This document shows positions 37,711-50,428 of a stretch of DNA of 64,000 bases, one piece after another. Position 1 is the stretch's first letter; the number at the start of each line of letters is the position of its first letter. The position numbers were made by a program, and so were the translations under genes. The notes under the pieces were generated by a model, which saw only the letters and a list, made by a program, of their open reading frames with translations, was not told the origin of the DNA and did not search any database. This DNA is from Mesocentrotus franciscanus (Eukaryota; Echinodermata; Echinoidea; Camarodonta; Strongylocentrotidae): the NCBI GenBank assembly GCA_037976565.1, contig CP137672.1, forward strand, positions 20,608,335 to 20,672,334. Direction: 5' to 3'.

Positions 37711-38359
37711 GTTGGGCACAATACGGCGAATACTGCTTTGTTGGGCTAGCGCAAAGCAAAGGAAATGTGAAAGTGTGACTTACTGAAACCAAGATGGCAA
37801 AACTCTGTGAATAGATGTCTCTTGGGGTAATAATGTGGGAGCGCCAAGAGCGTCATGGCGTGATGAACATGGGCGCTGTACAAGAAGTCACCACTATTAT
37901 TATTGGATCATATATATATCTTGGAAACTTATATACATTTATACAAAGCATAGTAGATTATTACGTAGTAATAACAAGTAATTCAAACGATCATTAGATC
38001 AGCCTAAAGTTGAGAAACATCAAGTGTTAAACTGAATTTAGAGAACGTGTAACATCAATAAAGTTGAAATTGTTATTCATCAAACATCACGCAGATACAA
38101 CGTCATATACAAATTATATCAAAGATTTAAAGCGTTTCAAAATACATCAAAATCGCTAACAAAATGTATCGTACAGCATTCTTTCAAATTTAGAAATAGA
38201 CATGCGCCTCCACAGTATATGTGTGTATTTCTTTATTTTTATTTGAATTATATATGACCATGAGCAAAAAAATATTTAAAAATCTGTTCTTTTTTTAATT
38301 AAAGCTTAAAAAGGAAATGCATCATGTAAGATACGGGAGGACATAATGTCCACACGTCT
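37711..38359. other. Spacer, no gene recognised
   Basis: AT-rich. One short plus-strand frame at 37815-37997 shows no recognisable motif. Confidence 0.5.
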
Positions 38360-38482
38360 TTGTCTGTCTGTCTGTCTCTCCCCACTCTCTCTCTCTCTCC
38401 CCACTCTCTCTCTCTCCCCTCTCTCTCTCTCTCTCTCTCTCCCCTCTCTCTCTCTCTCTCTCTCCCTCTCTCTCGTTGTCTC
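38360..38482. repeat. CT microsatellite
   Basis: A nearly continuous ctct tract with ccccact and cccct interruptions. The Leu/Ser-rich or Arg/Glu-rich frames over it are artefacts. Confidence 0.97.
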
Positions 38483-39963
38483 TTTCTACTCCTTTTTTAT
38501 TTGTATCCCATTTCATATTATCCTAGGCATTTACATTCGTACTAATGTTTTTATTGCCTCTCTTCCTCTAATTTTTTTTTCTTTTCCCAAACTTTCCTGA
38601 TGTTCCCAGGACATCCCAAAGTTCCGTCATCAATTGTGCGTCATCTCTCTACGTGGCAAAGAGCTCAGATGTAATCGGTAGGCCTATACCCACGCATTGC
38701 ATGGCGTAGCTCGGGTCCAGTCATTGAGGGAAGAACTAGCTGGAGTCATGGGGAGGGTGTGATCTTACGACTGCAGAAATGTGGGATGAGGCCACCAAGT
38801 GGAGGAGTTATATAAGAGGGCCATATCCTCTTTTCTATATTTTATTTACCTTTCCCCTCACTTTCTTTCACTCTTTCTGCCGCCCCCCCCCCCTCCCCAC
38901 CCATTTGCCTTTCGATTTGGGGGGAAATTTCCCATGTAGCCCATAGCTACGCCAATAAGTACACAGTCAGATCCCTTGTTGACCTTGTACGTCTATAGTC
39001 CCGGGACGCTTTCGAGAGGACACGAATCACCTCTTCGGAAGCGAAAAGAACCAGCAGATAATTACGAATGAAGATCTTAACTAATTGAAGAGCCCCTGGA
39101 AGAATATCGGATGCAAGTTTTCCACCTTGAACATATCACGCGATTGTGGTATAGATTACTATAGAAAGTGGAGTGGATTAACCAAAATGATTTTAATCAA
39201 TAAATGGCTGATTTTAAAGGTTAAAAACTGTATCCACCTTGGAAGTGCCATTGGCATGACCCAAAGTGTGTGTAGCAGTAGTTGATCGAGGTCACTTTAC
39301 TTACGAATGCATTAGCCATGTATTATCTTCTTTTTTTTCTTCTTCTAAACCCTAAATCGGTACTTTCAAGTGCGCATGCTCTATAACAAGTTTTTTTTAA
39401 ACAGTCCGTCTTGAGTTCCCATAGCACTACAGTGTCGCATTCATGATGTCAATTCTCGGGGGAGATTAACAAATTAACCATAACGAAGGCAGTGTTTGTT
39501 AAATTGAGGGTTTAACTTTAAACATAACACACTTGAAGGGCTGGATATGAGAACCCATTTTTTTTTTTTAAAGAAGCCTATTAATGCTCTTTAAATTGCA
39601 CCACAGAGAAGGACTTTTTGCATTTTCTATTTTAAAAAGAAATAGAGAGAGGAGTTGATTTAAGATGTATCTCCACCTGTTATTCAAATATTTCAAAAAC
39701 CTTAAGCATTACTTTTTATTTATTGCAAACTATTTCTTATGTTCTGCTTTACTTTTTACACGATATTTATTTGTGTCATACTCCTAGTTTTGTAAAATTC
39801 ATATATGCACGATTGCAGATTGAAAATCAATTAAAACAATCTCTAAAGAAAAAATTACATAATCTGTTTGAGTGGGGTAGCTACAGGGGCCAGGAGTGGA
39901 TCCCCCACACACACACACACACACACATATCAATCAAAAGTCGAAAAGGAGGAGAAAAGGAAA
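38483..39963. other. Spacer, no gene recognised
   Basis: A c-run at 38884-38893 and short frames only. No splice-bounded exon with a known domain was seen on either strand. Confidence 0.45.
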
Positions 39964-40135
39964 GAAGAAGAAGAAGAAGAAGAAGAAGAAGAAGAAGAAG
40001 AAGAAGAAGAAGAAGAAGAAGAAGAAGAAGAAGAAGAAGATGATGATGATGATGATGATGATGATAATGAAGGAGAAGAAAAAGAAAAAGAAGAAGAAGA
40101 AGAAGAAGAAGAAGAAGAAGAAGAAGAAAAAGAGA
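39964..40135. repeat. (GAA)n trinucleotide microsatellite with a GAT block
   Basis: About 75 bp of pure gaa, then nine gat/gatgat units (40041-40066), then a second gaa tract. Preceded by a short (ca)n at 39906-39928. Confidence 0.98.
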
Positions 40136-40990
40136 AGAAACAAATCAGTTGAATCTTTCTTTTTTTTCACCCCCAAATTGACGCATCTGTTTGTTTGTTG
40201 TTGTTTTTTTGTAAAATAGGGTAGGTCTATTCTCACAAATCCGAAAATTTTATGACAAAGATAAAAGCTTATTGTTCAAATGAATTTGGGGGAAATATTT
40301 GTAAAGTGTACTTATATAAGGAATGCCATTGATCACCAAAACACAATTAGTAGCAGACATGTAAAAAGAGCTGGTAATGAAAAGTGATGTGAATTTTATA
40401 ACGCTTTTTATCAAAGTCCGATGAAATATGGGTGCCTCTGCTCTGTTTATTATTAACCTATTGATTAATGTTAGAATTATAATCTATTTTACATTGGTTT
40501 TTTGCGACGCTTGTTTCATATGCTAAGAAAACATTAGTTAGGAGGGGGGAATGTTTTTGATTCTTTCATTTCTGTTTTGAGATCGCCCGTGGTCTAACAC
40601 TAATTATACCTGTTCTTGTTGCTTATATATCGCAACGATATGTGAGATGTTCAGCCTACATTATACCGCGCATGCGTCGCTAACGTCGGTGGACATTCCT
40701 ACTTCGTTCGCTTCAGTACGGGTATCCAGAGGATGGCCGAAGATGGCATGCGCATGCGGATACATGCGCACCTTCACTGTTTACCGTTTTATATTTTATA
40801 CTAAATGTATTGAATATTGACTGAAATGATATGTATGTGCACTGGCGTACTGATGGAGGGAGGGAGGGGGGGGGGGCTTGGGGGCAGTTGACCCCAATAA
40901 AATTAAAATTGAGTTTACTTCTAATTTGATACCAGTGATTAACAAATGTTGCTGAAATAACTTGATTTTCCGGGTTTTTCTCTCATTTTG
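40136..40990. other. Spacer with a GC-richer patch
   Basis: No gene was recognised. A patch at 40660-40775 contains cgcgcatgcgtcgc, agatggcatgcgcatgcgg and other CpG-containing words unlike the AT-rich flanks. Confidence 0.45.
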
Positions 40991-42240
40991 CTCATTATGC
41001 CAGAGGCGGCACTCCGGGTGGGGAGGGGGCACTGTGCCGCCACTTTTTCAGGGAACCACCAAAAGCCCCTTTATACATAGGACAACTGCCCCTTTTATTT
41101 TCTAATAACTGTCTTTTTCCTCTCTTTTCATCTCTGACGAGTACGTGTTTTCAGGTGCGAGAAATTCCTTTTCACCTCTGATATTTTTGCCCTTTATAAC
41201 TTTTTAATAAGTGTAGGCCTACTTTTTTCTTCTTAATATGAATCCCCTTCACTTTCTCTTCAATGCCACTTTTCACCTCTGACAAGTGCCCCTTTTATTT
41301 TGACACATGCCCCTTTTCCTTTCTAATAAGTACCATATTTCCTTCGGATAAGTGCTCCTTTTCCTTTTTTATATGAGCCCCTCCCCCTTTTCAAAATGCC
41401 CCTTTTAACATCTGATAAATGCCCCTATTAAAATCTGATAGGTGCCCTTCTCCTTCAACAGATTCCCTATTTCCATTCTCACAAGTGCCATTTTTCATTT
41501 CTGTTGAGTGGCCATTTTCAGGTGCAAGAAGTGCCATTTTCACCTCTAAAAGCTCTGATAATTGCCCTTTTTACTTTGACACGAGCACCTTTTCTTTTCC
41601 TAATAACTGTCCTGTTCCCTTTTGATAAGTGCCTACGTTTCCTTTCTCCATAACATGCACCCCTAATTCAAGGCGACTTAGAGCCCCTTTTTCTTTAATT
41701 TTCCTAGAGCTCGCTCGCTACGCTCGCTCTCATTCATAGATGTTATTATTATGTTACTTATAAAAGAACTTTTCCGTCTTTCTTCATTAGATTGTGTTGA
41801 AATCTCATCAGGGTTTTTTGTTTGTCTTCTTTATAAGATGTAATTTTTCGCACTGGGATCTCACAAATCTTAAATTTGTTGCTCGCTCGAAAAATTAATA
41901 TTCAGACCATCACACCCAACTGCAAAGTATTTTGCTTAATTAAGCAGTATATTGTACCACGAAAAGAAAGAAACAAATATTGATATCATCCCTGGTAGGG
42001 TAATCACAATCATGACGATGTAGGGGTATATACCAATTTCTAAAAGTGGTGTAGGTTTTGTTGATGTTTCCCTTGGTAGGTGCCCCTTTTTCCCAGATAG
42101 TGTCCTTTTTTTGTTGGTGTCCCCCTCCCTATTTTGGAAGATGCTCCGCCGCCCCTACATTATGCTACTTGGTGGTGATAAGGATTTTGTTCTGACCCTC
42201 CCCCAAAAAATTTGCTCATTACGCCACTGTGTCAGACTAC
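40991..42240. repeat. Degenerate short tandem repeat, ccccttttc/ctgataagtg motif
   Basis: Repeated variants of ctgataagtgccccttttc every 25-45 bp over much of 41030-41700, then thinner copies to 42140. The edges carry gcgg-cgg and ttacgccactgtg words common at ends of dispersed repeats. No frame is maintained. Confidence 0.65.
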
Positions 42241-44330
42241 TATGTGTGCACTGTAAAGCAGTCAATCCTTTTTTTTTTTTTTAATATTTGGCAATATTGA
42301 ATATTGACTGTGTGTATTTTAAATCATGTATATGGACACTGTAAAGCAATCAATGTCTAATTTTTGATGCATGTATATACTTAGTAATATTTTCTTCTGG
42401 CTGATACCATGTATAATAGTCATCATATCTTCGTCAACCAAGAAAGTATTGTACATATAACCAGCTTAAAATTAAATGTACAATTTATAGGTTCATAAAG
42501 TGTTCTATTCTTCTTTCTTTTTTACCCCAAATTTCAGAAAAACAACATTTATATTATCAATGAAAGATTTACCAACCAGTATTGAGTGAATTGACCTGAC
42601 CTTGAATACATCATGAAAAACCTTGGTGAATTCAGCCCACCAGTCATTTTGTTTTTAATTAACAAACGTGAAGTAATGAACAGGTTTAAAAGAATTATTA
42701 GTGGTGGATATTAAATTCCACGCCCCTCTGAGCTAGATGGATGTATTCTTGAATTATCCACCTCTTTTCCTCAAAGAAGCATTTGTTCCAGCTTTTGAAA
42801 CATTTCTGTAGTTTTTGTGTTTGTTTGTTGTTTGCTCTTTGCTCATGTGACACCTATTAATCGCGTGCAAAACTTTCTTTTACTTACCCCATTTTCACGA
42901 AAAAGTAAACATCTGATGAGGTTAACATCAACAGTTTATGACAAAGTATCTAGCAAAGTAGATCTATTATGGAACTTGGTTTATATTACATATTTATTTT
43001 TAAGGTACGATTTCTAGGTTAAAGATGGCTTATTCTGATTATCTGATACCTGCTTTCATGCCTACAAATTCAATATTATCGCCTGATGTACTTTGCTTTT
43101 TGTTGTTAATAGAAAACTTGTAATGCAGATAATTGTTAGGTCACACCCTTTATTTTGATTAAATATGTACTCCATTAAAGGTTGACTACTTCATCAATGC
43201 ATTTTTCTTCTAAAACCATAAATGAGTAGGACTAGTTTGCTCGTATATAGTTCTCACGATCGTACGCACCTTGTTTATACTTTATCCTGTTCTCAATTCA
43301 AGAAAAAATCTGATTTTTTTTTCAATAATCACAATTTTAAAATGTCGAATGTGAATTAATAATAGAAGAAAAAAAAATTGATTAATACAAATAACTATAA
43401 TATGAGTATACACTCGACTTCTACAGTCATGTTTATACAGATACTGTAACAAACCTAGATATTGAAAAAGCCAGCATAATCAAAAAGATTGCTTTCACAA
43501 CATATTGTTGAAGGATAGTGGGAGAAAGGAAATCTGAATGACTAAAATGGTATTTCACACTTTGTATCTTGTTGAATGCAGAAACAGTATCCTAGCATAA
43601 TTTTCTTCATTGCAGTGTGGAGCTATTAAATCCTACACCTATACTGTCACATCCGTTTCAAGCTTTGATCTAGTACTTTTGAGAAAATAATCACATTCTT
43701 CGTACACCGCTGACCGCTCAATCATTTGGTCTTAACACTAAAGCTGTCATCACCAAAAACCGTCAACAAACTTGGCGGGTACTGTATTTGAACAAAGGTT
43801 CCGACATGGCAGCAGTGTAAAAATTCAATTCAGTTCTCTATTCGTCCAAATAAAATGATAAACTGGACATTTGACACTGGATTTTTACATGATGCATGGT
43901 AATATAAAAACAGCAAAGTCACCCCTGCAACGCCTCAAAACCATGCATGCCTGTCAAGTACCACAGTCGCTGCCAGGTCGGGAAAACCAGGGGATTGCTC
44001 GACCCAGCAGCTGCGTGTAGCTGGCATACATTGATGTATAAGAGCTGAGACATGCATGGAATTGCGAGAGGACGAGAGAGAGAATGATAGAGAAAGGAGA
44101 AGAGAAGTCATGATGCAAAAGAATAAGTTATTAGAAGAGGAAGTAGAGAAAAGGGAGAGAGAGAATGAAACAAAGGGAAGTAATAGAATATAAAAGAGAT
44201 AAATCATACAGAATTAAGAGAATAACAACCAATAATAACACAATATTGAGCAAGAATGCATACGTAATCATATATTTAGTGATAAAAGCATACACCTCTT
44301 TTCCTGCAAGATTGATGAAACTGTCAAAAG
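42241..44330. other. AT-rich spacer, no gene recognised
   Basis: Low-complexity patches and short frames only. A purine-rich run (agagagaa) lies at 44060-44170. Confidence 0.45.
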
Positions 44331-44339
44331 AAACCAACA

Positions 44340-44417
44340 TTATTTTATTATTATTATGATTCATTATTCTTCTTCTTCTTATTATTATTATTATTAATAT
44401 TATTAATATAGTTATTA

Positions 44418-44474
<57 letters not shown>

Positions 44475-44520
44475 ATTATTAATATAGTTATCATCATCAT
44501 TATTATCATTATTATTCATT
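44340..44520. repeat. ATT trinucleotide microsatellite
   Basis: A long att run at 44376-44474 with breaks, then mixed atc/att units. Confidence 0.95.
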
Positions 44521-44544
44521 TGCTTTAACGAAAAGCACCAAGTG

Positions 44545-44888
44545 TTTTCAAGTGCAACTACATACTGCTAATGTCCGAGAGTCTTTCTTATCAGTCTGGC
44601 TGTACCCAGGATAGCTGCCTTCTGAAGGTCGTGTAGACGAAGTTGAAGAGAGATCTTGGTTATGCAGGCTTCCATTCCCTTCTTCCCATTCATGTGTGTC
44701 CGATGATGATTGGAGTGACATCCGCCTTCACGTTCCACATCCTCTCGATCTCTATCCTGAGGTCTTGATACTTGAGACGTTTATTATCTCTTTCTTTGAC
44801 GGCGATGTTGATATCATGGGGAACAGAGACCTCGATGATATTTACTGTGTTGTTTTCCCTAACGACAATGTCTGGCTTGTGGAGTTAT
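44545..44888 (-). pseudogene. LINE C-terminal fragment, possibly restriction-like endonuclease
   Basis: The minus strand reads HKPDIVVRENNTVNIIEVSV, PHDINIAVKERDNKRLKYQD, then MWNVKADVTPIIIGHT and a stop. After a frame change it continues MEACITKISLQLRLHDLQK and AAILGTARLIRKTLGH. This is the conserved C-terminal segment found after the RT in a widespread group of animal non-LTR elements. The PD...(13-16)...E-V spacing suggests a PD-(D/E)XK nuclease fold; that functional reading is an inference. The RT itself is absent, and microsatellites lie on both sides. Confidence 0.6.
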
Positions 44889-44889
44889 A

Positions 44890-44944
<55 letters not shown>

Positions 44945-44977
44945 GTATTATTTTTATTGTCATTAACAGTATTGGTA

Positions 44978-45028
<51 letters not shown>

Positions 45029-45055
45029 ATAGTAGTAGTAGTATTGTTATTGCCG
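44887..45055. repeat. (ATT)n and (AGT)n microsatellites
   Basis: An att run from 44889 to 44945, then an agt run from about 44970 to 45042. Confidence 0.97.
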
Positions 45056-46424
45056 GTATCTTTTTAGGCTCATTAGTATAGCTCCTTTGAGCTTATTACT
45101 GCCCCACTCCCACTTTCATAGCGTTCCACCGCTCCTGCATGTCATTAAATGATTTAAGTTGAACTGAAAAATAATCTTAAACACCCGCCCCCCCCCCCCT
45201 TAGAAAAAATCCTGGATACGACCTTGCTCTAGGCGTACACATTCATGGGTACATTTCTATATCTGACTCGGTCAAGATTTCACTCTATCTCACAATTATA
45301 TATATCTCGATAAGTTCCAGTCTCACTCTCTCTCCTTCTCTCTTCCTCTATCTCATTCAGTCTCCCTCTTTCTTTCACTATCTCTTCTTCTTTTACTGTT
45401 TTTCCCTTCGTTTCTCGATGTCATTCCATCTACCTCCTTTTCTTAAATAGACATAATCTCTCTCTCTCTCTCTCTCGCCATTCTATTTCCCACCTGTCCC
45501 TCATTCACTGTCTATAACATTTCCTGAGTTTAGAAAAGAGTTTGTTAATCCTCCCCTATCAACTATAATCATAATTAATCAAAATTTATCGAAAAATCAA
45601 CCTCGGGCAATTTCAAAGCCTTGTCCATCACCTGTTGACTTATTACGTAATCTGAATATGATATCTATAGGGTATTGAAATTGCCCTTGAGTTGATTTCT
45701 TGAAAGTCTTTGCGATCGTACACAAAAGAAGAGACGATACAAAAAACGTGACATGCAGAAAGACTTTAATCCCAAAGAAACCATAGAATACTTTAAATTT
45801 GGACCCAGTTAGTGGGCCCTACCACGAATCATAATCAAATTGAAGGGGAGCGTGAAAAACTTTCGAAAATTCCGATTTGAAATACATGGTGACCAATATC
45901 GAAATTTCCGTCCCCCATGATGATTGAATTTCTAATAAATATAGGGAAAATGTTAGAAGTAATTTACTTCCACTTTAGATTTGATTAAGATTTTCATTTA
46001 AAGAAAACACACAAAAATGACATCACATAATACGTAGTTCTGTATATGTCTTGAAGACATTATAATACACAATAATTGTGTATTCTTGGCCGAAATTAAT
46101 CATCTTTGAAAATGTGACATTCATTATCACTGATTACTAAAATCGATTTAGCAATGTTATTTTAATTGTTTATTTTGTTAATTTCAAAATATCATTGTGT
46201 TAAAACGTTTTCAGTGTCCATGATCGTCAGTGGAAAAGATCATGTAGTTCTTGATATTTATTCAGTTTATGGAATTATATACTACCCAGGTCCTTATATC
46301 TTTTCGGCTTTCATAACATACACCGCTATAAGTTACCTTCTATGTATAGTGACTATTCAATTATTATAAAAAAGCTCGGGCAACCGGTAAAAAATGAGAC
46401 AGCTTTGCACTATACACAAAGCCA

Positions 46425-46921
46425 ACTTTAGCATCTTTAATGGGTTCCTACTAAGGTGAACATTATACCGCAAATGTGTTTTACAATATCAGCTTAGCAC
46501 ATGCAATAGAGATAGAAAACAATTAAATCCTTGATCATCGATAACATGAAGGATATAGACGAGAGTGGCAAAATCACTTCAAATCAGGTGGGTGTTTCAC
46601 AAAGACTAAGATCGACTTTAAGTTGGACTTAAGTATAGCAGGCCGTTCATGCCATTGGTTGCTATCCCCATTGGTCTCTAAATTATAATCTTTAGATAAT
46701 ATTTTTTCCTTCAATAATGAACTATCAAAAATGTAAACTCTGTAGATTTGAGACCACGATTTGTACGTCCCTTGAAAGACAAATGCCAGTAAATGGTAAG
46801 AGCAAACAGTGGCATGAACGGCCTGTTATACTTAAGTCCAACTTAAAGTCGATCTTAGTCTTTGTGAAACACCCCCCTGGTCACTGTAACACTCGAGATG
46901 TACACGTTCTCTCAGCATCGT
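46425..46921 (-). other. Probable 3'UTR terminal exon of gene 3, interrupted by a MITE
   Basis: The acceptor ttttgcag is the complement of 46922-46929, and ATTAAA is at 46441-46436. The MITE at 46588-46877 lies between them, about 45 bases inside the exon. Confidence 0.5.
46588..46877. mobile_element. MITE (ggggtgtttcac family), copy 2
   Basis: Ends gtgggtgtttcacaaagac and gtctttgtgaaacaccccc. The paralogous sites at 10138 and 20975 are empty (gacccgatttaaag/tttaaatcgggtc). Relative to the copy at 13628, the core is inverted. Confidence 0.88.
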
Positions 46922-47849
46922 CTGCAAAATTAAAAAGAATAAAAGGAGTAGAAGGACTTTGAAGTTTCAGGTGTTAATGATTCTACAAACATCCACATAA
47001 CTCATTTACCATTTTTTAAAGTTACAATGCATGATAAAACTGACATATGATGAAAATTATTTTTGGTTTTAGCGATACTTCAAGGTGGCGTCCTAAAAAC
47101 TGTAATCATCCTCCACACACTATGACGTCATCAATATAAAGAGCTACCAGAGAATTGGAAGGATGGATTAAGCTGATTTATCATAGAGAAGAAGAAGATG
47201 GGCGGCGGCACAATTAAGTCCGAAAGTTCTATGAAAAGCCCCTAAAATGGAACCAGGTTACAGGTGTGTGCCGTTTGGATTGTAACATTCCCCGAAACAA
47301 CAACTAAAAATAATAATAATAATAGGTCTAAATTATAAATTAAATATCTACATACCCCCAACATTTGGATGGCTTGGAATTTACCCTCTGTGCGCCCTCC
47401 CCCCTCCCGATCCGCCACTCTGTTACTACAGAACTCTGTACGTTGAAACATTTTGATGCAGATGGATAAGCTATTAAAAACACCAATGGAACCCGGGGTG
47501 ATGTTTTTCTGAACAAGTTGAACTAATTTTGATGAATTTGAGAGGCCTCATACCGCTAGAGAAACAACACAACACACCGTCTACTAACAACAGAAACAGG
47601 AAAAGAAAAGATGGGAACCACCCCCGCCTCCTCCCACCCATCCATTCTAATACAGACAATATAATATTTGACGTGTAAAATGTCTCAAATGAACAACACC
47701 GATAAAATATCATAAAGAATCATAATGATAACCACACGTTGTTTTTAAAACTCAAATCAAAGCATAGGTATGCGGGCATCCCTAACATAAGAACCGATAA
47801 TATGGACCTATACATGCACTATTATATATGCAACAGATCGTATCAGGAC

Positions 47850-48245
47850 AATTACTTCCTGAACAATCAACCCCTGGAAAGATACCCCCAGGAAAACTAC
47901 CCCCAAGGACTATAACCCCCCGGAAAATTACACCACGGAAAATTACCCCAAGGACAACCACCCCCCCGGAAATAATCTCCCGAAAATTACCCCCTCCCGA
48001 GGATTATTACCCCCACCTGGAAATTAGCCCCTAGGACAATTACCCCCTGTTCATTAAAGGGGAAGTCCACCCTGATAATAAGTTGGTTTTAATAAAAGAA
48101 TATTTTTTTCGGGGGTAATTGTCCTCGGGGGGTGATTGTCCAAGGGGGTAAGTTTCCGGGGGATATTGTGGTTGTCCTTGGAGAGTAATTTTCCGGAGGG
48201 TAATTTTCCAGGGGGTGATTGTCCAGGGCGTAATCGTCCGAGAAC
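47850..48245. repeat. Mirrored degenerate minisatellite (about 15-bp unit)
   Basis: Left array (47865-48050): units like cccctggaaaattac and cccaaggacaattac. Right array (48105-48240): their complements, gtaattgtcctcggggg and gtaattttccagggggt. The centre is about 55 bp of non-repeat sequence (cattaaaggggaagtccacc). It is absent from the two sister SRCR 3' blocks. Confidence 0.85.
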
Positions 48246-48628
48246 CGCAACAGATCTACTCCGATAGCCGGAAATGTATCAAAGACAAATAGAGATACAT
48301 TTACAACAAAACAACAATTATGGCTTCAATTGGTGTTTACTAACTATAGAATCTTTTATCAGTGACGTTACCCCGTGCATCGCAACTGGAAAAAAATACA
48401 CAAAGTAATGGTGACCATGTATTTTCCCACTTGACGTTCTTAAACACAGCACATAAAGGGCCGTTTCATTAAACTTTCTATCAATAACAAGACTGTGTCA
48501 AATTCAATGACAAATACGCTGACAGCAAATCAGATACAGTTGTTTCAGTAACTGGTAACAGTTATTTTAACTTGTTATTGATGATAGGTTTTATGGACCG
48601 TGCCCGGCCGGCCACGCTTCGTATTTAC

Positions 48629-48934
48629 CTTTACGCAGTGCATCTGACACCGGCATCTTCGGCGTGCGAGCAGTTATGTATGTAGGGAGGATTGCTCGCA
48701 CAGTCCCACAATGTGCTATCTCCAGGGGAACACTCGACATTGTCCAGGATGATCACCCCAGACCCGGATCCGAATCCAGCGCGTCCTACCGCAGTTCCTG
48801 AGCTGAACCCAAGACTTCGACAGACAACTCCTGCATTGGTGTCATCCCACAAGTCATCACAGACCGTCCCCAGACTCCGTCTAAGAGAATCTCAACTCTG
48901 CCTTCGCTGTCGGAGGTACCATCAACCAGTCGTA
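48629..48934 (-). pseudogene. Terminal SRCR exon of gene 3 with a one-base frameshift
   Basis: The exon matches the terminal exon of gene 2: VRLVDG, SEGRVEILLDGVW, then [47 protein letters not shown] and TAA. At about 48870 the plus strand has accgtcccca where other copies have accgttcccca or acagttcccca. The lost base shifts the frame just before the first domain cysteine, and a stop follows after about 35 codons. The acceptor (gtatag) and the donor after the stop (aaag|gtaaat) are intact. Sequencing error, a null allele and a true pseudogene are all possible. Confidence 0.82.
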
Positions 48935-48949
48935 CTATACATGATTCGT

Positions 48950-49023
48950 GAAAGAGAGAGGGGAGGGGAGAAAAGGAGAGAGAGAGATGAGGTAGGGAAA
49001 GGGAGAGAGAGAGAGAGAGAGAT
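48950..49023. repeat. GA microsatellite before the terminal exon of gene 3
   Basis: gagaga tracts with gatgaggtagggaaaggg between them. On the minus strand this is the CT-rich tract before the acceptor. The same composite unit recurs four times at 51908-52076. Confidence 0.93.
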
Positions 49024-50116
49024 GTAAAAGAGTAAGAGAAATAAAGATGAAGGAGAGAGATAGAAATATAATTAAGAAATGGATTTCAGATTCATTTTCT
49101 GTTCCAGTTTCTAGTTCGTAACGTACATAAATAAAATTTAGCATCAAGTGGTCTCAACGAATGCAGAGACGCAGATACTATTCCCTTTTAGTTGACATTA
49201 ATTTTTTTTTTTTTTTTTTTTGGGGGGTTGCTCAATATGGGGGAATCCGGTTGTTATCCTAGATTCATTCACAGGGAAAGCATCAGTGTTTTAGTAATGC
49301 CATCGCAGAGAATTAAGTAGAATTTGTTACCAGGAAGTAATAGAAAAAACACGCACAAAGAGACGAGAAATGCAGTTGGGGAAAATAGCAAAAGGAAGAC
49401 CTGCAGAGAAACGGCGACATAACTATGGAGGGCCCCGTTTCATGAAACTCGTTATCAATAACAGCTTGCAATATCTATAATAATTTTTCAAATTTTGAAT
49501 GGATGACAGCAAAACTTGTCTGTATTTTAAAACGCTGGAGAATATAAGGGGGGGCTGTGGACCCCCTACCCCCCCCCTCCAAAAAAAAATACATAAAAAG
49601 AAATCAACGTTTAAAAATCTAAATTTTCTCGCTCGGGCGCTGCGCTCCCTCGCTCATTTGTTTCCCGCCATCATTAAGGAGGTGGTTAAATCGTTTTTGC
49701 CTCCTCCTTGATCTAAAATACTATAATTTTGCAGTAAATCTATAAGCTTCTTTTTTTTATCGCTCTCTACCCTCTAAAATCACCCTACGCTATTACTATT
49801 TAGAGCTTAATAAGTGGTGAAAATTACAATGGAATTAGGTGTACTTAAAGGGATGTGAAAAAATATATACACTTTTTTTAAACATTGCTTTTTTGAAATA
49901 TTATGAAACAATTATCTAAAGAAAGGGGAAAACGAATTTGTGATTTGAAGGTGTATGCAGTTAGTTAATGTATCTACATTTTGGAGCACAAAAAAAAACG
50001 TCGAAAGTCCATTCGAGGTAGGGCCCCCAAGGTTGGAAGGGTTGCGACCTACTTGAAACAAAAACCTTATGTTTCAGCCCCACTTCACAAAATCCTGCTC
50101 ATCCACATGTTCATAC
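49024..50116 (-). other. Intron of gene 3
   Basis: Non-coding, duplicated at about 52080-53310 (landmarks gattcattttctgttccag, ggagggccccgtttcatgaa, ctcgctcgggcgctgcgct, gtcgaaagtccattcgaggt). It also matches the gene 1 intron at 8199-9155 in inverted orientation. Confidence 0.7.
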
Positions 50117-50428
50117 CTCCGTTTTCACATCGTACACCGGCATCTTCTGAATGTCCACAGTTGTGGATTCCAAGACCCGCATTCCCACAGTCAAAGATAC
50201 TCGTTTCGTCACCGGAGCAGGAGACGTCATCCAAAACGATGGATCCTGTGCCTTGACCAAAGAAAGCAGACTGGAAAGCTTCTGTTGCAGCACCAAGTCC
50301 AAGGGACTCACAGACTACGTTGGCATCACTCAAGTCCCACCCGTCATCACAGACAGTTCCCCATTCTCCATTGTAGAGTACCTCAACTCTACCTTCTCTT
50401 AGGGTGAAACCATCGACAAGACGAACAT
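50117..50428 (-). CDS. SRCR exon (type 2), gene 3
   Basis: [86 protein letters not shown]. 312 bp, phase 1-1, acceptor tttcag, donor ggag|gtatga. Six cysteines and no stop. It is the tandem duplicate of 53314-53625, 3197 bp away, and a paralogue of 7887-8198 in gene 1. Confidence 0.92.

Larger units (their letters stand above)
45232..48934 (-). repeat. SRCR 3'-end segmental duplication, copy 3
   Basis: In the same orientation as 19262-22120. Landmarks are tctgactcggtcaagatttc, aatacacaataattgtgtat, cagcatcgtctgcaaaatta. It is longer because of a MITE (46588-46877) and a mirrored minisatellite (about 47850-48245). A block corresponding to 19910-20060 is partly deleted near 45865. Confidence 0.85.

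Noticed and set aside
39723..40236. Arg-, Glu- or Lys-rich ORFs over 39.9-40.2 kb
   Set aside because: Translation of a (gaa)n microsatellite in three frames.
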